Shown here piece after piece: positions 36,001 through 48,849 of a DNA stretch of 64,000 nt. Each line of letters opens with the position of its first letter. The first letter of the stretch is position 1. The notes beneath the pieces are model-generated. The model worked only from the letters and a program-made list of their open reading frames with translations. It did no database searches and was not told the DNA's origin. Made by a program: the position numbers and the translations under genes. The stretch lies in NCBI GenBank assembly GCA_945643635.1, contig CALZFC010000166.1, forward strand, positions 1-64,000. The letters are read 5' to 3'. The DNA is from Allodiplogaster sudhausi (Eukaryota; Nematoda; Chromadorea; Rhabditida; Diplogasteridae).

Positions 36001-39000
36001 ACTGAATGTATGTATGTACATAGAGATCCCAGGTGTAACCAAAAATGTACAAGGATTTATGATAATATGGGCATGAGCAGTGTTGAATTCCCGCTTTTGG
36101 CATGACAAAGAAGAGAGAAAAGCAGGAAATATCAAGAAAAAAGTCCAGCCTACAGCCATTTTAAGAGGAGCAGAGAATTAGTGTTGGCAGTTGCAAGACA
36201 CTGAATGTATGTATGTACATAGAGATCCCAGGTGTAACCAAAAATGTACAAGGATTTATGATAATATGGGCATGAGCAGTGTTGAATTCCCGCTTTTGGC
36301 ATGACAAAGAAGAGAGAAAAGCAGGAAATTTCATGAAAAAAGTCCAGCCTACAGCCATTTTAAAGAGGGACAGAGAATTAGTGTTGGTAGTTGCAAGACA
36401 CTGAATGTATGTATGTACATAGAGATCCCAGGTGTAACCAAAAATGTACAAGGATTTATGATAATATGGGCATGAGCAGTGTTGAATTCCCGCTTTTGGC
36501 ATGACAAAGAAGAGAGAAAAGCAGGAAATTTCATGAAAAAAGTCCAGCCTACAGCCATTTTAAAGAGGGACGAGAGAATTAGTGTTGGTAATGTATGTAT
36601 GTACATAGAGATCCCAGGTGTAACCAAAAATGTACAAGGATTTAAGATAATATGGGCATGAGCAGTGTTGAATTCCTGTTTTTGGCATGACAAAGAAGAG
36701 AGAAAAGCAGGAAATTTCATGAAAAAAGTCCAGCCTACAGCCATTTTAAAGAGGGACGAGAATTAGTGTTGGTAATGTATGTATGTACATAGAGATCCCA
36801 GGTGTAACCAAAAATGTACAAGGATTTAAGATAATATGGGCATGAGCAGTGTTGAATTCCTGTTTTTGGCATGACAAAGAAGAGAGAAAAGCAGGAAATT
36901 TCATGAAAAAAGTCCAGCCTACAGCCATTTTAAAGAGGAGCAGAGAATTAGTGTTGGCAGTTGCAAGACACTGAATGTATGTATGTACATAGAGATCCCA
37001 GGTGTAACCAAAAATGTACAAGGATTTAAGATAATATGGGCATGAGCAGTGTTGAATTCCTGTTTTTGGCATGACAAAGAAGAGAGAAAAGCAGGAAATT
37101 TCATGAAAAAAGTCCAGCCTACAGCCATTTTAAAGAGGGACGAGAATTAGTGTTGGTAATGTATGTATGTACATAGAGATCCCAGGTGTAACCAAAAATG
37201 TACAAGGATTTAAGATAATATGGGCATGAGCAGTGTTGAATTCCTGTTTTTGGCATGACAAAGAAGAGAGAAAAGCAGGAAATTTCATGAAAAAAGTCCA
37301 GCCTACAGCCATTTTAAAGAGGGACAGAGAATTAGTGTTGGTAGTTGCAAGACACTGAATGTATGTATGTACATAGAGATCCCAGGTGTAACCAAAAATG
37401 TACAAGGATTTAAGATAATATGGGCATGAGCAGTGTTGAATTCCTGTTTTTGGCATGACAAAGAAGAGAGAAAAGCAGGAAATTTCATGAAAAAAGTCCA
37501 GCCTACAGCCATTTTAAAGAGGGACGAGAATTAGTGTTGGTAGTTGCAAGACACTGAATGTATGTATGTACATAGAGATCCCAGGTGTAACCAAAAATGT
37601 ACAAGGATTTAAGATAATATGGGCATGAGCAGTGTTGAATTCCTGTTTTTGGCATGACAAAGAAGAGAGAAAAGCAGGAAATTTCATGAAAAAAGTCCAG
37701 CCTACAGCCATTTTAAAGAGGGACGTGAATTAGTGTTGGTAATTTATGTATGTACATAGAGATCCCAGGTGTAACCAAAAATGTTCAAGGATTTATGATA
37801 ATATGGGCATGAGCAGTGTTGAATTCCCGCTTTTGGCATGACAAAGAAGAGAGAAAAGCAGGAAATATCAAGAAAAAAGTCCAGCCTACAGCCATTTTAA
37901 GAGGAGCAGAGAATTAGTGTTGGCAGTTGCAAGACACTGAATGTATGTATGTACATAGAGATCCCAGGTGTAACCAAAAATGTACAAGGATTTATGATAA
38001 TATGGGCATGAGCAGTGTTGAATTCCCGCTTTTGGCATGACAAAGAAGAGAGAAAAGCAGGAAATTTCATGAAAAAAGTCCAGCCTACAGCCATTTTAAA
38101 GAGGGACAGAGAATTAGTGTTGGTAGTTGCAAGACACTGAATGTATGTATGTACATAGAGATCCCAGGTGTAACCAAAAATGTACAAGGATTTAAGATAA
38201 TATGGGCATGAGCAGTGTTGAATTCCGGTTTTTGGCATGACAAAGAAGAGAGAAAAGCAGGAAATTTCATGAAAAAAGTCCAGCCTACAGCCATTTTAAA
38301 GAGGGAGAGAGAATTAGTGTTGGTAGTTGCAAGACACTGAATGTATGTATGTACATAGAGATCCCAGGTGTAACCAAAAATGTACAAGGATTTATGATAA
38401 TATGGGCATGAGCAGTGTTGAATTCCCGCTTTTGGCATGACAAAGAAGAGAGAAAAGCAGGAAAATCAAGAAAAAAGTCCAGCCTACAGCCATTTTAAAG
38501 AGGAGCAGAGAATTAGTGTTGGCAGTTGCAAGACACTGAATGTATGTATGTACATAGAGATCCCAGGTGTAACCAAAAATGTACAAGGATTTAAGATAAT
38601 ATGGGCATGAGCAGTGTTGAATTCCTGTTTTTGGCATGACAAAGAAGAGAGAAAAGCAGGAAATTTCATGAAAAAAGTCCAGCCTACAGCCATTTTAAAG
38701 AGGGACAGAGAATTAGTGTTGGCAGTTGCAAGACACTGAATGTATGTATGTACATAGAGATCCCAGGTGTAACCAAAAATGTACAAGGATTTAAGATAAT
38801 ATGGGCATGAGCAGTGTTGAATTCCGGTTTTTGGCATGACAAAGAAGAGAGAAAAGCAGGAAATATCAAGAAAAAAGTCCAGCCTACAGCCATTTTAAGA
38901 GGAGCAGAGAATTAGTGTTGGCAGTTGCAAGACACTGAATGTATGTATGTACATAGAGATCCCAGGTGTAACCAAAAATGTACAAGGATTTAAGATAATA

Positions 39001-42000
39001 TGGGCATGAGCAGTGTTGAATTCCTGTTTTTGGCATGACAAAGAAGAGAGAAAAGCAGGAAATTTCATGAAAAAAGTCCAGCCTACAGCCATTTTAAAGA
39101 GGGACAGAGAATTAGTGTTGGCAGTTGCAAGACACTGAATGTATGTATGTACATAGAGATCCCAGGTGTAACCAAAAATGTACAAGGATTTAAGATAATA
39201 TGGGCATGAGCAGTGTTGAATTCCGGTTTTTGGCATGACAAAGAAGAGAGAAAAGCAGGAAATTTCATGAAAAAAGTCCAGCCTACAGCCATTTTAAAGA
39301 GGGACAGAGAATTAGTGTTGGTAGTTGCAAGACACTGAATGTATGTATGTACATAGAGATCCCAGGTGTAACCAAAAATGTACAAGGATTTAAGATAATA
39401 TGGGCATGAGCAGTGTTGAATTCCTGTTTTTGGCATGACAAAGAAGAGAGAAAAGCAGGAAATTTCATGAAAAAAGTCCAGCCTACAGCCATTTTAAAGA
39501 GGGAGAGAGAATTAGTGTTGGTAGTTGCAAGACACTGAATGTATGTATGTACATAGAGATCCCAGGTGTAACCAAAAATGTACAAGGATTTATGATAATA
39601 TGGGCATGAGCAGTGTTGAATTCCCGCTTTTGGCATGACAAAGAAGAGAGAAAAGCAGGAAAATCAAGAAAAAAGTCCAGCCTACAGCCATTTTAAAGAG
39701 GAGCAGAGAATTAGTGTTGGCAGTTGCAAGACACTGAATGTATGTATGTACATAGAGATCCCAGGTGTAACCAAAAATGTACAAGGATTTAAGATAATAT
39801 GGGCATGAGCAGTGTTGAATTCCTGTTTTTGGCATGACAAAGAAGAGAGAAAAGCAGGAAATTTCATGAAAAAAGTCCAGCCTACAGCCATTTTAAAGAG
39901 GGACAGAGAATTAGTGTTGGCAGTTGCAAGACACTGAATGTATGTATGTACATAGAGATCCCAGGTGTAACCAAAAATGTACAAGGATTTAAGATAATAT
40001 GGGCATGAGCAGTGTTGAATTCCGGTTTTTGGCATGACAAAGAAGAGAGAAAAGCAGGAAATTTCATGAAAAAAGTCCAGCCTACAGCCATTTTAAAGAG
40101 GGACAGAGAATTAGTGTTGGTAGTTGCAAGACACTGAATGTATGTATGTACATAGAGATCCCAGGTGTAACCAAAAATGTACAAGGATTTAAGATAATAT
40201 GGGCATGAGCAGTGTTGAATTCCTGTTTTTGGCATGACAAAGAAGAGAGAAAAGCAGGAAATTTCATGAAAAAAGTCCAGCCTACAGCCATTTTAAAGAG
40301 GGAGAGAGAATTAGTGTTGGTAGTTGCAAGACACTGAATGTATGTATGTACATAGAGATCCCAGGTGTAACCAAAAATGTACAAGGATTTATGATAATAT
40401 GGGCATGAGCAGTGTTGAATTCCCGCTTTTGGCATGACAAAGAAGAGAGAAAAGCAGGAAAATCAAGAAAAAAGTCCAGCCTACAGCCATTTTAAAGAGG
40501 AGCAGAGAATTAGTGTTGGCAGTTGCAAGACACTGAATGTATGTATGTACATAGAGATCCCAGGTGTAACCAAAAATGTACAAGGATTTAAGATAATATG
40601 GGCATGAGCAGTGTTGAATTCCTGTTTTTGGCATGACAAAGAAGAGAGAAAAGCAGGAAATTTCATGAAAAAAGTCCAGCCTACAGCCATTTTAAAGAGG
40701 GACAGAGAATTAGTGTTGGCAGTTGCAAGACACTGAATGTATGTATGTACATAGAGATCCCAGGTGTAACCAAAAATGTACAAGGATTTAAGATAATATG
40801 GGCATGAGCAGTGTTGAATTCCGGTTTTTGGCATGACAAAGAAGAGAGAAAAGCAGGAAATTTCATGAAAAAAGTCCAGCCTACAGCCATTTTAAAGAGG
40901 GACAGAGAATTAGTGTTGGTAGTTGCAAGACACTGAATGTATGTATGTACATAGAGATCCCAGGTGTAACCAAAAATGTACAAGGATTTAAGATAATATG
41001 GGCATGAGCAGTGTTGAATTCCTGTTTTTGGCATGACAAAGAAGAGAGAAAAGCAGGAAATTTCATGAAAAAAGTCCAGCCTACAGCCATTTTAAAGAGG
41101 GACAGAGAATTAGTGTTGGCAGTTGCAAGACACTGAATGTATGTATGTACATAGAGATCCCAGGTGTAACCAAAAATGTACAAGGATTTAAGATAATATG
41201 GGCATGAGCAGTGTTGAATTCCTGTTTTTGGCATGACAAAGAAGAGAGAAAAGCAGGAAATTTCATGAAAAAAGTCCAGCCTACAGCCATTTTAAAGAGG
41301 GACGTGAATTAGTGTTGGTAATGTATGTATGTACATAGAGATCCCAGGTGTAACCAAAAATGTACAAGGATTTAAGATAATATGGGCATGAGCAGTGTTG
41401 AATTCCTGTTTTTGGCATGACAAAGAAGAGAGAAAAGCAGGAAATTTCATGAAAAAAGTCCAGCCTACAGCCATTTTAAAGAGGGACAGAGAATTAGTGT
41501 TGGTAGTTGCAAGACACTGAATGTATGTATGTACATAGAGATCCCAGGTGTAACCAAAAATGTACAAGGATTTAAGATAATATGGGCATGAGCAGTGTTG
41601 AATTCCTGTTTTTGGCATGACAAAGAAGAGAGAAAAGCAGGAAATTTCATGAAAAAAGTCCAGCCTACAGCCATTTTAAAGAGGGACGAGAATTAGTGTT
41701 GGTAGTTGCAAGACACTGAATGTATGTATGTACATAGAGATCCCAGGTGTAACCAAAAATGTACAAGGATTTAAGATAATATGGGCATGAGCAGTGTTGA
41801 ATTCCTGTTTTTGGCATGACAAAGAAGAGAGAAAAGCAGGAAATTTCATGAAAAAAGTCCAGCCTACAGCCATTTTAAAGAGGGACGTGAATTAGTGTTG
41901 GTAATTTATGTATGTACACAGAGATCCCAGGTGTAACCAAAAATGTTCAAGGATTTATGATAATATGGGCATGAGCAGTGTTGAATTCCCGCTTTTGGCA

Positions 42001-42799
42001 TGACAAAGAAGAGAGAAAAGCAGGAAATATCAAGAAAAAAGTCCAGCCTACAGCCATTTTAAGAGGAGCAGAGAATTAGTGTTGGCAGTTGCAAGACACT
42101 GAATGTATGTATGTACATAGAGATCCCAGGTGTAACCAAAAATGTACAAGGATTTAAGATAATATGGGCATGAGCAGTGTTGAATTCCCGCTTTTGGCAT
42201 GACAAAGAAGAGAGAAAAGCAGGAAATTTCATGAAAAAAGTCCAGCCTACAGCCATTTTAAAGAGGGACAGAGAATTAGTGTTGGTAGTTGCAAGACACT
42301 GAATGTATGTATGTACATAGAGATCCCAGGTGTAACCAAAAATGTACAAGGATTTAAGATAATATGGGCATGAGCAGTGTTGAATTCCGGTTTTTGGCAT
42401 GACAAAGAAGAGAGAAAAGCAGGAAATTTCATGAAAAAAGTCCAGCCTACAGCCATTTTAAAGAGGGAGAGAGAATTAGTGTTGGTAGTTGCAAGACACT
42501 GAATGTATGTATGTACATAGAGATCCCAGGTGTAACCAAAAATGTACAAGGATTTATGATAATATGGGCATGAGCAGTGTTGAATTCCCGCTTTTGGCAT
42601 GACAAAGAAGAGAGAAAAGCAGGAAAATCAAGAAAAAAGTCCAGCCTACAGCCATTTTAAAGAGGAGCAGAGAATTAGTGTTGGCAGTTGCAAGACACTG
42701 AATGTATGTATGTACATAGAGATCCCAGGTGTAACCAAAAATGTACAAGGATTTAAGATAATATGGGCATGAGCAGTGTTGAATTCCGGTTTTTGGCAT
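36001..42799 (+). repeat. Satellite with 1.67-kb block duplicated at 4162-bp offset and a 799-bp HOR
   Basis: The segment about 37128-38637 recurs at 41290-42799: every equivalent site (37456/41618, 37711/41873, 38238/42400, 38438/42600) is 4162 bp apart. Between them, sites at 39236/40035/40834, 39436/40235/41034, 39636/40435 and 39835/40634 show a 799-bp four-monomer unit in tandem. Short 184-bp monomers end here (last at about 41317 and 41902), apart from one near 51.07 kb. A unit with GACGAGAGAATTAG (36571) is an unusual two-base-longer variant. Confidence 0.9.
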
Positions 42800-43507
42800 G
42801 ACAAAGAAGAGAGAAAAGCAGGAAATATCATGAAAAAAGTCCAGCCTACAGCCATTTTAAGAGGAGCAGAGAATTAGTGTTGGCAGTTGCAAGACACTGA
42901 ATGTATGTATGTACATAGAGATCCCAGGTGTAACCAAAAATGTACAAGGATTTAAGATAATATGGGCATGAGCAGTGTTGAATTCCTGTTTTTGGCATGA
43001 CAAAGAAGAGAGAAAAGCAGGAAATTTCATGAAAAAAGTCCAGCCTACAGCCATTTTAAAGAGGGACAGAGAATTAGTGTTGGCAGTTGCAAGACACTGA
43101 ATGTATGTATGTACATAGAGATCCCAGGTGTAACCAAAAATGTACAAGGATTTAAGATAATATGGGCATGAGCAGTGTTGAATTCCGGTTTTTGGCATGA
43201 CAAAGAAGAGAGAAAAGCAGGAAATTTCATGAAAAAAGTCCAGCCTACAGCCATTTTAAAGAGGGACAGAGAATTAGTGTTGGTAGTTGCAAGACACTGA
43301 ATGTATGTATGTACATAGAGATCCCAGGTGTAACCAAAAATGTACAAGGATTTAAGATAATATGGGCATGAGCAGTGTTGAATTCCTGTTTTTGGCATGA
43401 CAAAGAAGAGAGAAAAGCAGGAAATTTCATGAAAAAAGTCCAGCCTACAGCCATTTTAAAGAGGGACAGAGAATTAGTGTTGGCAGTTGCAAGACACTGA
43501 ATGTATG

Positions 43508-43517
43508 TATGTACATA
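43508..43517. other. Dyad TATGTACATA, present in nearly every monomer (representative)
   Basis: Perfect 10-bp palindrome at monomer positions 107-116, overlapping the (TATG)n tract. A second TGTACA palindrome lies about 30 bp downstream in AAAAATGTACAAGG. Short dyads have been proposed as a feature of centromeric satellites that lack a CENP-B box; any function here is inference. Confidence 0.6.
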
Positions 43518-43579
43518 GAGATCCCAGGTGTAACCAAAAATGTACAAGGATTTAAGATAATATGGGCATGAGCAGTGTT

Positions 43580-43585
43580 GAATTC
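43580..43585. other. EcoRI site GAATTC, once per monomer (representative)
   Basis: GTGTTGAATTCC is conserved in almost all units, so EcoRI digestion would give a ladder of about 200 bp. It is lost in a few diverged units near 775 and 2133 and in the degenerate units left of the MITE copies. Confidence 0.9.
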
Positions 43586-46500
43586 CTGTTTTTGGCATGA
43601 CAAAGAAGAGAGAAAAGCAGGAAATTTCATGAAAAAAGTCCAGCCTACAGCCATTTTAAAGAGGGACAGAGAATTAGTGTTGGTAGTTGCAAGACACTGA
43701 ATGTATGTATGTACATAGAGATCCCAGGTGTAACCAAAAATGTACAAGGATTTAAGATAATATGGGCATGAGCAGTGTTGAATTCCGGTTTTTGGCATGA
43801 CAAAGAAGAGAGAAAAGCAGGAAATTTCATGAAAAAAGTCCAGCCTACAGCCATTTTAAAGAGGGAGAGAGAATTAGTGTTGGTAGTTGCAAGACACTGA
43901 ATGTATGTATGTACATAGAGATCCCAGGTGTAACCAAAAATGTACAAGGATTTAAGATAATATGGGCATGAGCAGTGTTGAATTCCTGTTTTTGGCATGA
44001 CAAAGAAGAGAGAAAAGCAGGAAATTTCATGAAAAAAGTCCAGCCTACAGCCATTTTAAAGAGGGACAGAGAATTAGTGTTGGCAGTTGCAAGACACTGA
44101 ATGTATGTATGTACATAGAGATCCCAGGTGTAACCAAAAATGTACAAGGATTTAAGATAATATGGGCATGAGCAGTGTTGAATTCCGGTTTTTGGCATGA
44201 CAAAGAAGAGAGAAAAGCAGGAAATATCATGAAAAAAGTCCAGCCTACAGCCATTTTAAGAGGAGCAGAGAATTAGTGTTGGCAGTTGCAAGACACTGAA
44301 TGTATGTATGTACATAGAGATCCCAGGTGTAACCAAAAATGTACAAGGATTTAAGATAATATGGGCATGAGCAGTGTTGAATTCCTGTTTTTGGCATGAC
44401 AAAGAAGAGAGAAAAGCAGGAAATTTCATGAAAAAAGTCCAGCCTACAGCCATTTTAAAGAGGGACAGAGAATTAGTGTTGGCAGTTGCAAGACACTGAA
44501 TGTATGTATGTACATAGAGATCCCAGGTGTAACCAAAAATGTACAAGGATTTAAGATAATATGGGCATGAGCAGTGTTGAATTCCGGTTTTTGGCATGAC
44601 AAAGAAGAGAGAAAAGCAGGAAATTTCATGAAAAAAGTCCAGCCTACAGCCATTTTAAAGAGGGACAGAGAATTAGTGTTGGTAGTTGCAAGACACTGAA
44701 TGTATGTATGTACATAGAGATCCCAGGTGTAACCAAAAATGTACAAGGATTTAAGATAATATGGGCATGAGCAGTGTTGAATTCCTGTTTTTGGCATGAC
44801 AAAGAAGAGAGAAAAGCAGGAAATTTCATGAAAAAAGTCCAGCCTACAGCCATTTTAAAGAGGGACAGAGAATTAGTGTTGGCAGTTGCAAGACACTGAA
44901 TGTATGTATGTACATAGAGATCCCAGGTGTAACCAAAAATGTACAAGGATTTAAGATAATATGGGCATGAGCAGTGTTGAATTCCTGTTTTTGGCATGAC
45001 AAAGAAGAGAGAAAAGCAGGAAATTTCATGAAAAAAGTCCAGCCTACAGCCATTTTAAAGAGGGACAGAGAATTAGTGTTGGTAGTTGCAAGACACTGAA
45101 TGTATGTATGTACATAGAGATCCCAGGTGTAACCAAAAATGTACAAGGATTTATGATAATATGGGCATGAGCAGTGTTGAATTCCCGCTTTTGGCATGAC
45201 AAAGAAGAGAGAAAAGCAGGAAATTTCATGAAAAAAGTCCAGCCTACAGCCATTTTAAAGAGGGACAGAGAATTAGTGTTGGCAGTTGCAAGACACTGAA
45301 TGTATGTATGTACATAGAGATCCCAGGTGTAACCAAAAATGTACAAGGATTTAAGATAATATGGGCATGAGCAGTGTTGAATTCCTGTTTTTGGCATGAC
45401 AAAGAAGAGAGAAAAGCAGGAAATTTCATGAAAAAAGTCCAGCCTACAGCCATTTTAAAGAGGGACAGAGAATTAGTGTTGGTAGTTGCAAGACACTGAA
45501 TGTATGTATGTACATAGAGATCCCAGGTGTAACCAAAAATGTACAAGGATTTATGATAATATGGGCATGAGCAGTGTTGAATTCCCGCTTTTGGCATGAC
45601 AAAGAAGAGAGAAAAGCAGGAAAATCATGAAAAAAGTCCAGCCTACAGCCATTTTAAAGAGGAGCAGAGAATTAGTGTTGGCAGTTGCAAGACACTGAAT
45701 GTATGTATGTACATAGAGATCCCAGGTGTAACCAAAAATGTACAAGGATTTAAGATAATATGGGCATGAGCAGTGTTGAATTCCTGTTTTTGGCATGACA
45801 AAGAAGAGAGAAAAGCAGGAAATTTCATGAAAAAAGTCCAGCCTACAGCCATTTTAAAGAGGGACAGAGAATTAGTGTTGGCAGTTGCAAGACACTGAAT
45901 GTATGTATGTACATAGAGATCCCAGGTGTAACCAAAAATGTACAAGGATTTAAGATAATATGGGCATGAGCAGTGTTGAATTCCGGTTTTTGGCATGACA
46001 AAGAAGAGAGAAAAGCAGGAAATATCATGAAAAAAGTCCAGCCTACAGCCATTTTAAGAGGAGCAGAGAATTAGTGTTGGCAGTTGCAAGACACTGAATG
46101 TATGTATGTACATAGAGATCCCAGGTGTAACCAAAAATGTACAAGGATTTAAGATAATATGGGCATGAGCAGTGTTGAATTCCGGTTTTTGGCATGACAA
46201 AGAAGAGAGAAAAGCAGGAAATTTCATGAAAAAAGTCCAGCCTACAGCCATTTTAAAGAGGGACAGAGAATTAGTGTTGGTAGTTGCAAGACACTGAATG
46301 TATGTATGTACATAGAGATCCCAGGTGTAACCAAAAATGTACAAGGATTTAAGATAATATGGGCATGAGCAGTGTTGAATTCCTGTTTTTGGCATGACAA
46401 AGAAGAGAGAAAAGCAGGAAATTTCATGAAAAAAGTCCAGCCTACAGCCATTTTAAAGAGGGACAGAGAATTAGTGTTGGCAGTTGCAAGACACTGAATG

Positions 46501-48849
46501 TATGTATGTACATAGAGATCCCAGGTGTAACCAAAAATGTACAAGGATTTAAGATAATATGGGCATGAGCAGTGTTGAATTCCTGTTTTTGGCATGACAA
46601 AGAAGAGAGAAAAGCAGGAAATTTCATGAAAAAAGTCCAGCCTACAGCCATTTTAAAGAGGGACAGAGAATTAGTGTTGGTAGTTGCAAGACACTGAATG
46701 TATGTATGTACATAGAGATCCCAGGTGTAACCAAAAATGTACAAGGATTTAAGATAATATGGGCATGAGCAGTGTTGAATTCCTGTTTTTGGCATGACAA
46801 AGAAGAGAGAAAAGCAGGAAATTTCATGAAAAAAGTCCAGCCTACAGCCATTTTAAAGAGGGACAGAGAATTAGTGTTGGCAGTTGCAAGACACTGAATG
46901 TATGTATGTACATAGAGATCCCAGGTGTAACCAAAAATGTACAAGGATTTAAGATAATATGGGCATGAGCAGTGTTGAATTCCGGTTTTTGGCATGACAA
47001 AGAAGAGAGAAAAGCAGGAAATATCAAGAAAAAAGTCCAGCCTACAGCCATTTTAAGAGGAGCAGAGAATTAGTGTTGGCAGTTGCAAGACACTGAATGT
47101 ATGTATGTACATAGAGATCCCAGGTGTAACCAAAAATGTACAAGGATTTAAGATAATATGGGCATGAGCAGTGTTGAATTCCTGTTTTTGGCATGACAAA
47201 GAAGAGAGAAAAGCAGGAAATTTCATGAAAAAAGTCCAGCCTACAGCCATTTTAAAGAGGGACAGAGAATTAGTGTTGGCAGTTGCAAGACACTGAATGT
47301 ATGTATGTACATAGAGATCCCAGGTGTAACCAAAAATGTACAAGGATTTAAGATAATATGGGCATGAGCAGTGTTGAATTCCGGTTTTTGGCATGACAAA
47401 GAAGAGAGAAAAGCAGGAAATTTCATGAAAAAAGTCCAGCCTACAGCCATTTTAAAGAGGGACAGAGAATTAGTGTTGGTAGTTGCAAGACACTGAATGT
47501 ATGTATGTACATAGAGATCCCAGGTGTAACCAAAAATGTACAAGGATTTAAGATAATATGGGCATGAGCAGTGTTGAATTCCTGTTTTTGGCATGACAAA
47601 GAAGAGAGAAAAGCAGGAAATTTCATGAAAAAAGTCCAGCCTACAGCCATTTTAAAGAGGGACAGAGAATTAGTGTTGGCAGTTGCAAGACACTGAATGT
47701 ATGTATGTACATAGAGATCCCAGGTGTAACCAAAAATGTACAAGGATTTAAGATAATATGGGCATGAGCAGTGTTGAATTCCTGTTTTTGGCATGACAAA
47801 GAAGAGAGAAAAGCAGGAAATTTCATGAAAAAAGTCCAGCCTACAGCCATTTTAAAGAGGGACAGAGAATTAGTGTTGGTAGTTGCAAGACACTGAATGT
47901 ATGTATGTACATAGAGATCCCAGGTGTAACCAAAAATGTACAAGGATTTATGATAATATGGGCATGAGCAGTGTTGAATTCCCGCTTTTGGCATGACAAA
48001 GAAGAGAGAAAAGCAGGAAAATCAAGAAAAAAGTCCAGCCTACAGCCATTTTAAAGAGGAGCAGAGAATTAGTGTTGGCAGTTGCAAGACACTGAATGTA
48101 TGTATGTACATAGAGATCCCAGGTGTAACCAAAAATGTACAAGGATTTAAGATAATATGGGCATGAGCAGTGTTGAATTCCTGTTTTTGGCATGACAAAG
48201 AAGAGAGAAAAGCAGGAAATTTCATGAAAAAAGTCCAGCCTACAGCCATTTTAAAGAGGGACAGAGAATTAGTGTTGGCAGTTGCAAGACACTGAATGTA
48301 TGTATGTACATAGAGATCCCAGGTGTAACCAAAAATGTACAAGGATTTAAGATAATATGGGCATGAGCAGTGTTGAATTCCGGTTTTTGGCATGACAAAG
48401 AAGAGAGAAAAGCAGGAAATTTCATGAAAAAAGTCCAGCCTACAGCCATTTTAAAGAGGGACAGAGAATTAGTGTTGGTAGTTGCAAGACACTGAATGTA
48501 TGTATGTACATAGAGATCCCAGGTGTAACCAAAAATGTACAAGGATTTAAGATAATATGGGCATGAGCAGTGTTGAATTCCTGTTTTTGGCATGACAAAG
48601 AAGAGAGAAAAGCAGGAAATTTCATGAAAAAAGTCCAGCCTACAGCCATTTTAAAGAGGGACAGAGAATTAGTGTTGGCAGTTGCAAGACACTGAATGTA
48701 TGTATGTACATAGAGATCCCAGGTGTAACCAAAAATGTACAAGGATTTAAGATAATATGGGCATGAGCAGTGTTGAATTCCTGTTTTTGGCATGACAAAG
48801 AAGAGAGAAAAGCAGGAAATTTCATGAAAAAAGTCCAGCCTACAGCCAT

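Larger units (their letters stand above)
43402..43601 (+). repeat. Representative 200-bp satellite monomer
   Basis: I take the unit from AAAGAAGAGAGAAAAG to TTTTTGGCATGAC. The common consensus counted by hand has A 75, T 50, G 49 and C 26 (37.5% GC), with 62% purines on the plus strand and no CpG in the plain GGGACAGAG/TTCCTG form. It contains one EcoRI site, a triple TATG tract, the dyad TATGTACATA, and A5-A6 and T5 tracts. I do not recognise it as a named satellite, and I see no tRNA-type A and B boxes that would point to a SINE origin. Confidence 0.93.
42800..48849 (+). repeat. Satellite core without short monomers; 1399/1798/999-bp HOR series
   Basis: Almost every unit is 200 bp, with 199-bp units as punctuation. 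Equivalent marks at 42855, 44254, 46052 and 47051 delimit units of 1399, 1798 and 999 bp (seven, nine and five monomers). Within them equivalent sites repeat at the same offsets (43198/44597, 43798/45197, 44198/45597; 46395/47394, 46795/47794). Each unit begins with a 199-bp CCATTTTAAGAGGAGCAG monomer following an AAATATCATG or AAATATCAAG unit. Variable unit length with a fixed punctuating monomer suggests repeated expansion and contraction of the interior 200-bp units. Confidence 0.9.

Noticed and set aside
43525..43540. CAGGTG E-box / AGGTGTAA T-box-like half-site in every monomer as regulatory elements
   Set aside because: Six- to eight-base matches are expected by chance in a 200-bp unit, and repetition only reflects the array.
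43402..43601. SINE or tRNA-derived origin of the monomer
   Set aside because: No adjacent A-box (TRGCNNAGYGG) and B-box (GGTTCGANNCC) matches, and no poly-A tail or target duplications between units.
43402..43601. Monomer as an ancient dimer of two ~100-bp halves
   Set aside because: AGTGTTG and an ATTTAAG-like word recur 97-98 bp apart, but aligning the two halves base by base gave only about chance identity.
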